Assembly (NCBI GenBank): GCA_017484285.1
Contig: JAFUTH010000015.1
Span: forward strand, 62,001 to 126,000
Source: Treponema sp.
GTDB lineage: Bacteria > Spirochaetota > Spirochaetia > Treponematales > Treponemataceae
DNA length: 64,000 nucleotides
Direction: 5' to 3'
Under the pieces are notes generated by a model. That model did not search any database. It was not told where the DNA came from and worked only from the letters and a program-made list of their open reading frames with translations. A program made the position numbers and the translations under genes. This document shows, in pieces, positions 52,324 to 59,902 of the stretch (its first letter is position 1; every line of letters begins with the position of its first letter).

Positions 52324-53082
52324 ATGACTTATCTTTTTTTTGACCTTGAATGTGCGAATAATTTTGGCGGAATCGGGAAAATCTGCTCGTTCGGCTATGT
52401 GCTGTGCAATCAGGATTTTTCGGTGATTGAAAGCGACGATTTATTGATGAATCCGGACACCGTTTTTGATTGGTATTTGTTTTCAAAAAACGCAAAGTGC
52501 AAACTCGCCTACCGCCGCGAGGACTATCAGGCGAATCCGAAATTTTCCCATTATTACTCAAAAATCAAGTCGTTGCTCGAAGCAAAAGACCGTCTCGTGT
52601 TCGGATTCGGTTGTTTGAACGATGTAGCGACGATTGCCTGTGAGTGCATCCGCTACGGAACGAAGCTCATTGACTTTGAGTGCCACGACATTCACAACGC
52701 GCTTGAACAATTCTACGAAACAAAAGGCTCGCTCGGCGCGTTCATCGAAAAATTTGAAATCGACACGCACGGAATGGAATTCCACGACAGCAAGGCGGAC
52801 GCGATTTTTACAATGAAAGTCACCGAACGGCTTTTAAAAGACTCTGAAAAGCCCATTAAAGAACTGCTCGCCCCCTTCCGCCCGCTCGACAGCCGTAGCC
52901 TCAAGCACGCGAAAATCAAAAAACTCTACGCGAATTACTTGGAGCGAAAAGACGCCGCAAAAGCAAAGCCCACAAACGGAAAGCCCCCGCGCCCGCTCAA
53001 AAAAGTAACCGTGCCAAAAGATTTCGACGCGCAACGGGAACTGTTGTTTGAATTGGAACAGCAAGCAAAGGAAAACAAATAG
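52324..53082 (+). CDS. DnaQ-like (DEDD) 3'-5' exonuclease domain protein
   Basis: 252 residues. It begins TYLFFDLECANNFGG, with the Asp-Glu pair of exonuclease motif I. Later motifs are FGFGCLNDVATI (motif II-like) and HDSKADAIFTMKV, the HxAxxDA motif III. The last 80 residues are basic and coiled (ERKDAAKAKPTNGKPPR) and may bind nucleic acid. Probably a DNA or RNA trimming exonuclease. Encoded divergently from the NYN nuclease. Confidence 0.85.
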   Translation: MTYLFFDLECANNFGGIGKICSFGYVLCNQDFSVIESDDLLMNPDTVFDWYLFSKNAKCKLAYRREDYQANPKFSHYYSKIKSLLEAKDRLVFGFGCLNDVATIACECIRYGTKLIDFECHDIHNALEQFYETKGSLGAFIEKFEIDTHGMEFHDSKADAIFTMKVTERLLKDSEKPIKELLAPFRPLDSRSLKHAKIKKLYANYLERKDAAKAKPTNGKPPRPLKKVTVPKDFDAQRELLFELEQQAKENK

Positions 53083-53087
53083 AGATT

Positions 53088-53130
53088 AGACGCGGATGAA
53101 CGCGGATATTTTATAATCTGTGAAATCTGT
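53088..53130. repeat. ACGCGGAT-family repeat, partial copy 2
   Basis: GACGCGGATGAACGCGGAT, then TATTTTATAATCTGTGAAATCTG. It has the left half of the copy at 38150 joined to a CTGTGAAATCTGTG unit like that at 37041. It lies between convergent genes. Confidence 0.6.
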
Positions 53131-53135
53131 GGTTT

Positions 53136-54383
53136 CTAAAATTCTCTGAATAACACCGAATATTCTTCTTCGAGCCAAAGGGAGATTTTTTCGGCGATGG
53201 AGCGGATTTTTTCGCGCCTGCCCCGCCCGGTAATCGAGCATTCCCACACCACGCCAACGCGCCAGCCTTCGGCGAGCAAAGTTTCGATGTCTCGTAAGTC
53301 GCGCGCACGGTTTCGCGTGAACTTTGCGTGCCAAAATTCGGGATTCGTGGTGGGCATACGGAATTTTTCGCATTTGAGAGAATACAAGACCGATTCATCG
53401 AGCAGCGCGGATTGTATCAGCGATTCTTCGCTTTTCCACCCGTGCTCATACGCCGCTTTCGCGTCGTGCGCATGAGAGGAAATTATTGGACTTCGGCTGG
53501 GTTCCCAGCCATGCGCGTGCCAAAAGCAGCCGTTCACAAAAATCACGGCTTTGTAGTGTGGAAACACGATGTCGGGCTTTCCGACAAGCCGCTTGTCGTT
53601 TTTGCGGAAACGAAAGCCGAATTTGAACAATTGCGAGCGAAGGGAAGTTTCAAGCGAGCCGCCCGTGCTTCGGATATGCGCCATGTTGTTGTGGCGTTGC
53701 ATGGGTGAAAGCGTGTCCGTGAGCGAATGGCGGGCAAGCTCTTCATACGGATTGCATTTTGCAAGCGACACGGCGATGATTTTTGTCTGCGGAAGCTCCG
53801 CGCAAGGGATAGGAGCCGCGCCGTCAGGCGTTCTGGAGCGACCATCGAGAGCGGAAGAATGGAGCCGAAAGGCGGAACGGCGGATAGCCCGACCGCCGCT
53901 TGTCGGCGGATGCGCCCAACTCATACCCTTTTCAAACTGCGCTTTTGTCAATTTTACGGCGAGGGCGACATGGGGGAAAAAAGTTTCGGGGAGATAGTTG
54001 CGGTTCGCGCCCGGCTCAAACTGCGACAAAAAGATTTCATGCAGACGCGCGTTCATGGCTTTGAGTTTTTCAAATGAATCGGAGACAGTTTTAACAGAAA
54101 GAAAAATTACTTTTTGCTGAAAAGAGTCGATGTCGCCAAAATCAAGCGTGAGTCCACGCTCCACGCTCGCGGCAAAATCCTCAAAGGCGGCTTGCAGGTC
54201 GCTCAGTTTTTCAGAAGGAACATGAAACATGCCGAGCGTAAGATGGACGGGCGCGTGTTTTTCGATGAGCGTTTGGTTTTCGGTTACGCGGGCGAGATTT
54301 TCTGCAAGCGAGGCGACGACCCCTGAAAAGGGCGCGTCAAACGAGAGGGAAACTGCGTAGGTGGAAAACGGGGGATGCGGCAT
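53136..54383 (-). CDS. 2H phosphoesterase (RNA ligase-like) fused to Vsr endonuclease
   Basis: 415 residues. Residues 1-212 form a 2H fold with APVHLTLGMF (His 47) and FFPHVALAVKL (His 138; HxA instead of the usual second HxT), ending TKIIAVSLAKCNPYEE. Residues 222-390 are Vsr: SPMQRHNNMAHIRSTGG, GKPDIVFP (catalytic Asp near 271), NGCFWHAHGW, and FWHAKFTRNRARDLRDI. Vsr nicks T:G mismatches made by m5C deamination, which suits the Dcm-type methylase at 63.6 kb. About 40 residues (157-196) in the 2H part come from a GC-rich repeat. About 35 extra residues interrupt Vsr after FWH. ATG is six bases after TAGAAT. Confidence 0.85.
   Translation of the reverse strand: MPHPPFSTYAVSLSFDAPFSGVVASLAENLARVTENQTLIEKHAPVHLTLGMFHVPSEKLSDLQAAFEDFAASVERGLTLDFGDIDSFQQKVIFLSVKTVSDSFEKLKAMNARLHEIFLSQFEPGANRNYLPETFFPHVALAVKLTKAQFEKGMSWAHPPTSGGRAIRRSAFRLHSSALDGRSRTPDGAAPIPCAELPQTKIIAVSLAKCNPYEELARHSLTDTLSPMQRHNNMAHIRSTGGSLETSLRSQLFKFGFRFRKNDKRLVGKPDIVFPHYKAVIFVNGCFWHAHGWEPSRSPIISSHAHDAKAAYEHGWKSEESLIQSALLDESVLYSLKCEKFRMPTTNPEFWHAKFTRNRARDLRDIETLLAEGWRVGVVWECSITGRGRREKIRSIAEKISLWLEEEYSVLFREF
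53796..53915 (-). repeat. GC-rich repeat inserted in frame inside the 2H domain
   Basis: 120 bases encoding PPTSGGRAIRRSAFRLHSS and about 20 more Arg/Ser/Pro-rich residues, unlike any 2H protein. It contains the hairpin CCGCCG-cttgt-CGGCGG (53893-53909) and GC-rich blocks typical of intergenic repeats. It separates helix FEKGMSWAH from strand TKIIAVSL, which are normally joined by a short turn. Confidence 0.6.
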
Positions 54384-54389
54384 GAGAAC

Positions 54390-54398
54390 ATTCTAGCA
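54390..54398 (-). promoter_or_regulatory. Extended -10 of the 2H-Vsr gene
   Basis: Minus strand TGC-TAGAAT (-10 at 54390-54395), then GTTCTC and ATG 54383. Predicted leaderless. Confidence 0.55.
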
Positions 54399-54418
54399 CA
54401 AATCGGCGGCTTAAAACA

Positions 54419-54551
54419 GTTGGGCATCTCGAAAACTCGCTTTCAGCGATTTTTCGAGATTTCGACAAGTTTTAATTCTTGGAAATAGCAAGAATTAAAA
54501 CTTGCATTTTCAAAGTTATCTCTAAAAATTGCAATTTTTAGAGATTCCCAA
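54419..54551. repeat. Cruciform element: three hairpins within terminal inverted repeats
   Basis: Outer arms TTGGGCATCTC and GAGATTCCCAA pair with one mismatch. Inside are ATCTCGAAAA-c-TCGCT-ttc-AGCGA-t-TTTTCGAGAT (54426-54460), CAAGTTTTAATTCTT-N9-AAGAATTAAAACTTG (54466-54504, perfect 15 bp), and ATCTCTAAAAATTGCAATTTTTAGAGAT (54518-54545, a perfect palindrome). It lies between the divergent Vsr and TatD genes, just upstream of the TatD promoter. Confidence 0.85.
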
Positions 54552-54571
54552 TTTTTTCTTTTCACGCATTC

Positions 54572-54580
54572 TGCTATAGT
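54572..54580 (+). promoter_or_regulatory. Extended -10 of the second TatD gene
   Basis: TGC-TATAGT (54572-54580), nine bases before ATG 54590, which predicts a leader of about three bases. Confidence 0.55.
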
Positions 54581-54589
54581 GTGCGAAGT

Positions 54590-55372
54590 ATGCTCGTTGA
54601 TTTTCACACGCACCTTGACCAGTACAGCCCTTCCGCCCTCCGCGCCGCCATTAACTGCATTCGCGAAAACAAGATTCTCACGGTGGCGGCGAGCTGCGAC
54701 ATCGCTTCGTGGGAGAAAAATCTAAAAATTGCGCAAAGTGCGAGCGACCTTATTATTCCGACTTTCGGCGTTCACCCTTCGTATTGTGCCACGCTTCCCG
54801 AACATGCGGGCGAAATCGCCACGCTTTTAGAGCCGTACCTTACGCAAAGCCCCGTAATTGGCGAAATCGGGCTGGATTTTTTCTGGGAGACGAGAATTCC
54901 GCACGAAAAGCAGGAGCGTGTTTTCCGTGCCTGCCTTGACCACTGCGAGCGAAACGGAAAAACGGCGGTGATTCACACGAAGGGCGCGGAAGAGCGGATT
55001 TGTGACATTTTGAGGGATTTCCCCCACGCGAAAATCGTGATTCACTGGTACGACGGGAGCGAAGAGACTTTCAAAACTTACCTTGACCGCGGCTACTTTC
55101 AGACTTTCGGCTGCGAAACGCGCTATTCCGAGCATATCCGCCACTTGCTCGCGCTCACACCGAACGAACTTTTGCTGAGCGAGACCGACAATCCCACCGG
55201 CGAGCCGTGGCTGTGCGAAAAACAAGGAATCGCGGGCGCGGACAATTCACCGCTTTTGATTCGGCGAGTCGTGAAAGACATTGCAAGCGCGAAACAGATG
55301 AGCGAAGCAGAAACCGAGGCGATTTTGGAGAAGAACGCGAGGGATATTTTGGGCGAGCTAGTGAAAGCGTGA
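54590..55372 (+). CDS. TatD-family hydrolase, second paralogue
   Basis: 260 residues from ATG 54590; a GTG at 54581 is in frame but would lie upstream of the predicted transcript start. LVDFHTHLDQY carries the HxH pair. FGVHPSYC, VIGEIGLDFFW (Glu ligand), AVIHTKGAEE, KIVIHWYDG, and LLLSETDNPTGEPW (Asp ligand) follow. All metal ligands are present. It is diverged from the copy at 10340-11083. The substrate is unknown. Confidence 0.88.
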   Translation: MLVDFHTHLDQYSPSALRAAINCIRENKILTVAASCDIASWEKNLKIAQSASDLIIPTFGVHPSYCATLPEHAGEIATLLEPYLTQSPVIGEIGLDFFWETRIPHEKQERVFRACLDHCERNGKTAVIHTKGAEERICDILRDFPHAKIVIHWYDGSEETFKTYLDRGYFQTFGCETRYSEHIRHLLALTPNELLLSETDNPTGEPWLCEKQGIAGADNSPLLIRRVVKDIASAKQMSEAETEAILEKNARDILGELVKA

Positions 55373-55377
55373 GCGCA

Positions 55378-55569
55378 TCAGTCGTCGTAGGCACGGTCGT
55401 ACGATTCGCGCCAGTCTTTTTTGCTCTTCCAGTTTACCGATTTTTCCTGCAACATGTCCGCGTCTTCCCTGCCTTGAAAAGTGCGCCACTCGTCGTATTT
55501 GGCGGGATTTTGCTTTTGAAGTGGAGTGTCCGTGTTTTTTTCGTGCAAGTCTTCGATTCCGTTTGCCAT
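55378..55569 (-). CDS. Small hydrophilic protein
   Basis: 63 residues, highly charged and Asp/Glu/Lys/Tyr rich (ANGIEDLHEKNTDTP, KSKKDWRESYDRAYDD). No hydrophobic segment and no known family. TTGAAG, 18 bases, TATAAT (55576-55581) and exactly six bases lead to ATG 55569. This supports a real gene and this start over the longer frame at 55605. Confidence 0.6.
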   Translation of the reverse strand: MANGIEDLHEKNTDTPLQKQNPAKYDEWRTFQGREDADMLQEKSVNWKSKKDWRESYDRAYDD

Positions 55570-55588
55570 ACTGAAATTATAGCGAAAC

Positions 55589-55990
55589 TCACAGTCGCTC
55601 TTCAATCGCGGGCAAAATCAACTCATCTGCGGGAAGCCATTTGACTGAACGGAGCGTTTCCGCCGTGAGCCATGCGGCGTTTTCGTGTTCAAGCAGTTCC
55701 AACCGCCCCGAAATAATTTCACAGGCAAAGCAGTGCATAGTCAAATGGAAATTCGGGTAGTCATATTCCACCGTGCCGAGTTTCTCGCCCACACGGATTT
55801 CGGTGGCAAGTTCTTCGCGGATTTCACGGACGAGTGCGAATTCTGGCGTTTCGCCCTGCTCTATTTTTCCGCCGGGGAATTCCCACCACCCGCGCCAGTC
55901 GCCGTACCCGCGCTGGGTGGCGAAAACGGAACGCTCGCCTGCGGGAGAAGTGCGGAAGATGACGGCGGCGGAGACGGAGATGTGTTTCAT
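55589..55990 (-). CDS. Nudix hydrolase, MutT-like
   Basis: 133 residues from ATG 55990, which lies three bases after the stop of the Fic gene (TAACAATG), so it is coupled to it. The Nudix box is complete: GGKIEQGETPEF-ALVREIREEL (GX5EX7REUXEE). GDWRGWWEFPGG before it and the short size fit 8-oxo-dGTP/CTP pyrophosphatase-type enzymes that clean the nucleotide pool. The exact substrate is uncertain. Confidence 0.88.
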   Translation of the reverse strand: MKHISVSAAVIFRTSPAGERSVFATQRGYGDWRGWWEFPGGKIEQGETPEFALVREIREELATEIRVGEKLGTVEYDYPNFHLTMHCFACEIISGRLELLEHENAAWLTAETLRSVKWLPADELILPAIEERL

Positions 55991-55992
55991 TG

Positions 55993-57009
55993 TTACAAGA
56001 CTTCCCAATAGCCGTTTTTGTCCGCGCCGACACGCTTTAAAAGCCCCGCTTCCTGCAATTTTTTCATGTTAGCGATGACGTTCTTTCGCGCGATTCCGAC
56101 AATCTGCGCAAGTTCGTCTTGCGTAATATGAGGATTTTCTTTTATTGCATCAAGTATTTTCTGCTGATTTGCAGTCACCTTTACAGTAACCTTTGCAGTC
56201 ACCTTTACAGTGTCGTTTGCAGTCACGCTGTCATCTGGGTTAAGATTTTTCTGTTTTTGGATTCTTGCTTTCAGCGCATGAAGAATCACTTCGAGCATAA
56301 AATCAACGAAAATGCCCGAATCATTCGCATCGGTCGAATCTTCAATCGCCTTGTAATACGCCGCCTGATTTTCCCAAATCATGTTTTCAATCGGAAGATG
56401 CGCAAAAACAGGATTCCATTCCGCCAAAATCCGAGACTGCCAGAACCGCCCCATGCGACCGTTTCCATCATCAAAGGGATGGATAAACTCAAATTCATAA
56501 TGAAAGACCGAAGACTTTATGAGCGCATGGTCTTGGGAATTTTTTAGCCATTCAAACAAGTCGCCAATCAAAAACGGCACTCTGTCCGCAGGGGGCGCGA
56601 TATGCGAAACGCCCTTCTTGCCCGCGACACAGACCGCACCGTGCCTGAAATGCCCCGGATTATCCACAAGTCCCAGAGCCATCATGCCGTGCGCTTTGAG
56701 CAAGTCCTTCTGATTATACGGATTAAAATCCATAAACGAATCGTACGCCGTAATCGCGTTGCGGACTTCCTGCACTTCTTTTACCGGCGCGACCACATGC
56801 TTTCCGTCAATCAGCGCCGTCACCTGCTCTTCGCTCAGCGTATTTCCCTCGATTGCGAGCGTGCCGCGAATTGTCTGCATACGGTTGACCTTCCGAAGCA
56901 TGAGGGAGTCCTCCTGCTCCATGCGGATAGCGAACCGCTCCACCTGCGCGGAGATCTCAGCGATGAGATTGATTGCCTTTGCTGTGATGGTAAACGGTGG
57001 GGTGTACAT
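55993..57009 (-). CDS. Class II Fic protein with winged-helix C-terminus
   Basis: 338 residues. The N-terminal inhibitory helix is present, TLAIEGNTL, matching (S/T)xxxE(G/N) upstream of the Fic core (class II autoinhibition). The active site HPFDDGNGRMGR is complete. After the core comes a repetitive linker made of VTAN/TVKVTAK units and a winged-helix domain (TQDELAQIVGIARKNVIANM), ending RVGADKNGYWEVL. It likely AMPylates or de-AMPylates a partner and binds DNA. The last 40 residues match those of the next upstream gene. Confidence 0.9.
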   Translation of the reverse strand: MYTPPFTITAKAINLIAEISAQVERFAIRMEQEDSLMLRKVNRMQTIRGTLAIEGNTLSEEQVTALIDGKHVVAPVKEVQEVRNAITAYDSFMDFNPYNQKDLLKAHGMMALGLVDNPGHFRHGAVCVAGKKGVSHIAPPADRVPFLIGDLFEWLKNSQDHALIKSSVFHYEFEFIHPFDDGNGRMGRFWQSRILAEWNPVFAHLPIENMIWENQAAYYKAIEDSTDANDSGIFVDFMLEVILHALKARIQKQKNLNPDDSVTANDTVKVTAKVTVKVTANQQKILDAIKENPHITQDELAQIVGIARKNVIANMKKLQEAGLLKRVGADKNGYWEVL

Positions 57010-57012
57010 ATT

Positions 57013-58134
57013 TTACTCCAAAACTTCCCAATAGCCGGACTTTGTGTTACCGACGCGCTTTAAATAGCCATTCGCTTTTAGGAAATCCACATTTTTTTCA
57101 ATCGCCGTGGTGCTGTAACCAAGCCGTTCGGCGATTGTCGGCATTGAAATGCGGGAATCTTCTTCCATAAGTTCAAGAATCCGACACCGCACTTCTGAAA
57201 GATTTTTTCGTGATAAGGGCGGGGTATCTTCATCACCCAACTTATCACCCAACTTTTCTTCATTCTCCAATCCATCACCCAACTTCTGCTCTTCATCAAA
57301 GAAGAAAGTCGTCTTCATAAAGTTGCTCGTGAAAGTAAAAATGTCGTTCTTGTACACGCGCATGATTCGCGTCATGCCAGAGCCGAGCTGTTCCACCAGT
57401 TCCAAATCGTGGAAGACACGCATAAGCTCACGGTTACGGGGCATTGAGCAGCAGTTGAAGAAATCGTCCCGAGAAAGCCCTTCGACAAGACCGCCGTAAG
57501 TGGTGATTACGAATTTGTCAGAAAAAACCTCGAACAGAGGCGGAACTTCCCGCGTGTAGTCATTGTGAACGACCGCATTGATGACCGCTTCCCTGAGCGC
57601 AACCGGGTCAACAAGGTTTGATTCTTGGCGCTCCATTGGTGTGATTTTTGTCCGCGTAATGTTTGCAACCTGCAAGCGGGTCAACATGGATTTTACCGCC
57701 TTCACAAGACAGCAATTCCCGAACTCCTCAGACTCAATCAAGTCGTATTTGTCGCTTCCGCTGTACCGAGCAAGCTTCATCGACATGCCGTTTTCATCCG
57801 CCAAAAGGTATGCCGTGTAATTATAGCGACCGTCAGGAGTTAAGAGTTCCAGCGTTTTTGCAAACTGACTGTTCAGCGGCTTTCCCAGTTCCTCATAATA
57901 AATGCGCAGCTGCGCAAAACTCAAATCCTGGCGCGGAGAGGGAATCTTCCCAAGCGAAAGTTTTGCCCGCGAGGAAAACTGCTCCATAATCATTTTGTCG
58001 GTCATTGCCCGCTTTGAAGAGCCGACACGCAAGAAACAGCCCTCGCTCGTCATGCCGAATTTTTTAAGGTAATACGGCTTAAATGCGGAGAGTTCCTGCT
58101 TATATTCGATTGTTTGGGATTCTTGGTTGGGCAT
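57013..58134 (-). CDS. AlbA/Schlafen-type ATP-binding transcriptional regulator with an internal deletion
   Basis: 373 residues. The family normally starts with ESxTxEfK and runs through about 90 residues of AlbA_2 domain before the KPYYL segment. Here EYKQELSA joins FKPYYLKKFGMTSEGCFLRVGSS directly, so the AlbA core is gone in frame. The HATPase_c_4 part remains (REAVINAVVHNDYT, LVEQLGSGMTRIMRVY), as does a KLGD-repeat linker and winged helix (MPTIAERLGYSTTAIEKNV). AGGAGG lies near the start. Three bases separate it from the Fic gene, and both end in a related wHTH tail. Confidence 0.85.
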   Translation of the reverse strand: MPNQESQTIEYKQELSAFKPYYLKKFGMTSEGCFLRVGSSKRAMTDKMIMEQFSSRAKLSLGKIPSPRQDLSFAQLRIYYEELGKPLNSQFAKTLELLTPDGRYNYTAYLLADENGMSMKLARYSGSDKYDLIESEEFGNCCLVKAVKSMLTRLQVANITRTKITPMERQESNLVDPVALREAVINAVVHNDYTREVPPLFEVFSDKFVITTYGGLVEGLSRDDFFNCCSMPRNRELMRVFHDLELVEQLGSGMTRIMRVYKNDIFTFTSNFMKTTFFFDEEQKLGDGLENEEKLGDKLGDEDTPPLSRKNLSEVRCRILELMEEDSRISMPTIAERLGYSTTAIEKNVDFLKANGYLKRVGNTKSGYWEVLE

Positions 58135-58168
58135 GTGACGGACGACCTCCTAAATATAGTATGACAAA

Positions 58169-58186
58169 ATATCGTAACATCGATAT
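58169..58186 (-). promoter_or_regulatory. Palindrome upstream of the AlbA-type regulator
   Basis: ATATCG-TAACAT-CGATAT (58169-58186), flanked on both sides by TGACA motifs. It lies about 50 bases before the regulator's ATG and may be its own operator. No convincing -35/-10 pair was aligned with it. Confidence 0.35.
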
Positions 58187-58198
58187 GACAATTTAAAT

Positions 58199-58915
58199 TT
58201 AAAAATTTATTCCCTTTACTAAATTCGACCAATCTCGATATGTCATATTGGGGTATTTTTCTCCATAAAATTTTTGCACAATTTGAATTGCCTCCAAAGT
58301 ATGTATTGCAACACCAGTCAGCAAGGGCTTCAATGTTTTCAACAATTCGACATCAGTGATTTTATATACTTTTCCAGAATTACAAGCCGAATCAACAGAA
58401 TTACTTTTAGTTTCAGCACTAGCGGAAATTGTTTTCTTTTCAAAAAAGGCGTCAATCTTTTCAAAAAAATCTATGATTAATTTTCTTTTGAATAAAATTA
58501 ATTTGTCACCATTTGTCAGTTTTTTTTCCAAGAATTCATTTTCTTGAACTTGATTTTGCCAAGTTTGGCGAGAATAGAACGAAACATTATTTTGTGCATT
58601 CAATCTTGTTTTGGCAATATAAAAATCCCAGCAAACATATAAATCATTAACCGAATCATATCCTAAAAAAATAAAAGGAATGCTGGAATTTTTTATAAAA
58701 TAAAATTCTTCGCGGATGGGAAGTTGCGCCCTATTTACATCCGGTCTGTTTTTAAAATACGCAGATGATACATTCTTTATATACACAAAATATTCCTTTG
58801 ATGAAAATGAAATTTTAAAAGGTTGTGTACCTGTTATAAATGAAAATTTCTCAGACCTATTCATCTCATGAGTAAACAATAAAAGTAATTTTTCACCACT
58901 GATTTTCTCAACCAT
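58199..58915 (-). CDS. Unknown protein, last gene of the methylase/Z1 operon
   Basis: 238 residues, not recognised. Two halves: a beta-rich part (FIFLGYDSVNDLYVCWDFYIA) and a helical part ending LEAIQIVQKFYGEKYPNMTYRDW. The segment VNDLYVCWD plus a lysine-rich stretch (KLILFKRKLI) recalls restriction-endonuclease or MrcB-like DNA-recognition proteins, but no catalytic motif is clear. It starts one base after the DUF4420 stop, so it belongs to the operon. Strongly A/T-rich. Confidence 0.65.
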   Translation of the reverse strand: MVEKISGEKLLLLFTHEMNRSEKFSFITGTQPFKISFSSKEYFVYIKNVSSAYFKNRPDVNRAQLPIREEFYFIKNSSIPFIFLGYDSVNDLYVCWDFYIAKTRLNAQNNVSFYSRQTWQNQVQENEFLEKKLTNGDKLILFKRKLIIDFFEKIDAFFEKKTISASAETKSNSVDSACNSGKVYKITDVELLKTLKPLLTGVAIHTLEAIQIVQKFYGEKYPNMTYRDWSNLVKGINF

Positions 58916-59896
58916 TTACAAACTCCTAAACAAATTGCTTTGAGATAAGTTCAATTCATCTTTTGTCATATATGGTAAAGATGATAAGTTACATGAAAAC
59001 TTTACATTTGAGATTTCAACAGGAATGTTTTCCTTTTTGATTTTTGGAATCGAATTTGAATCAAAAAAACGAATCTCATCTACCGCCAATTGATAGTCAA
59101 AACAATAATCAAAAGAACTCTCTAAATCACTTCCTAAAGTTTGAAAAACAATCGAATCAAGTAAACTCTGAATCTGCAAATCATGTATCCGAGAAAAAAT
59201 TATTGTTCGTAAATCAGCAATATTTTTACCGACTCCTGTCTGGACAGCAAATACAGACACAACAATCAGTTTTGAATTTTCATTTGGGATTAATTGCTCC
59301 AAAGCAAAAGCATGAATTCGCTCCATTGCCGAAGAACTTTTTACCTCAATCTTGTCAGTTCCATCGTTAAAATCAAATTTACTTTTTGGAGTCGAATGCC
59401 ATGCCTTAATAAGATATTCTGGATTTTGAGACTGGGATATAACAAGAAGTTCTGCCCACAGACCTTGAACGGTCTTCATTGCGGCTTTTGACGCATAACT
59501 GAATAAAGTTACAATTTTATCAATTTCTTTTTTTATTTGTTCTGAAGAGGGATTCGTAGGTAAATTTTGGAGAAGTAAATAGATGACCTCAAGAAAATAG
59601 TTTTGAAAATCATAATTTTCAGAGTTAAGAACTATGACTGTACAAATTCGTGAGTATTCTTGCTTGTCATCATCAATTACTTTGCAAGTTTTGTTGAATA
59701 ATACGGAAATGCATTCCAACTTCAAATCTGCAACAGCATTTTCAAATTTGCAGTCTATCAAAAACATTGGCGTACGATTCTCGGAAATTCCCAATAAGAG
59801 TTTTTCGGATTTCAGAATATCCACAACAGGCGTGAAACCTGTTTTTTCAGAGAGTCTGTTTTGCAAATCAGAGTATAATTTACAAATTTGTTCCAT
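58916..59896 (-). CDS. PD-(D/E)XK nuclease, DUF4420 family
   Basis: 326 residues. The nuclease core is visible around KSKFDFNDGTDKIEVKSSSAME (in parts): D-x(n)-IEVKSS gives the D-ExK site, preceded by a helix with GLWAELLVI supplying the upstream Glu. This is the DUF4420/PD-(D/E)XK motif protein found beside Z1 and m5C methylase genes. It is the expected cutting subunit. Six bases downstream of the Z1 gene. Confidence 0.82.
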   Translation of the reverse strand: MEQICKLYSDLQNRLSEKTGFTPVVDILKSEKLLLGISENRTPMFLIDCKFENAVADLKLECISVLFNKTCKVIDDDKQEYSRICTVIVLNSENYDFQNYFLEVIYLLLQNLPTNPSSEQIKKEIDKIVTLFSYASKAAMKTVQGLWAELLVISQSQNPEYLIKAWHSTPKSKFDFNDGTDKIEVKSSSAMERIHAFALEQLIPNENSKLIVVSVFAVQTGVGKNIADLRTIIFSRIHDLQIQSLLDSIVFQTLGSDLESSFDYCFDYQLAVDEIRFFDSNSIPKIKKENIPVEISNVKFSCNLSSLPYMTKDELNLSQSNLFRSL

Positions 59897-59902
59897 GTTT
59901 CT

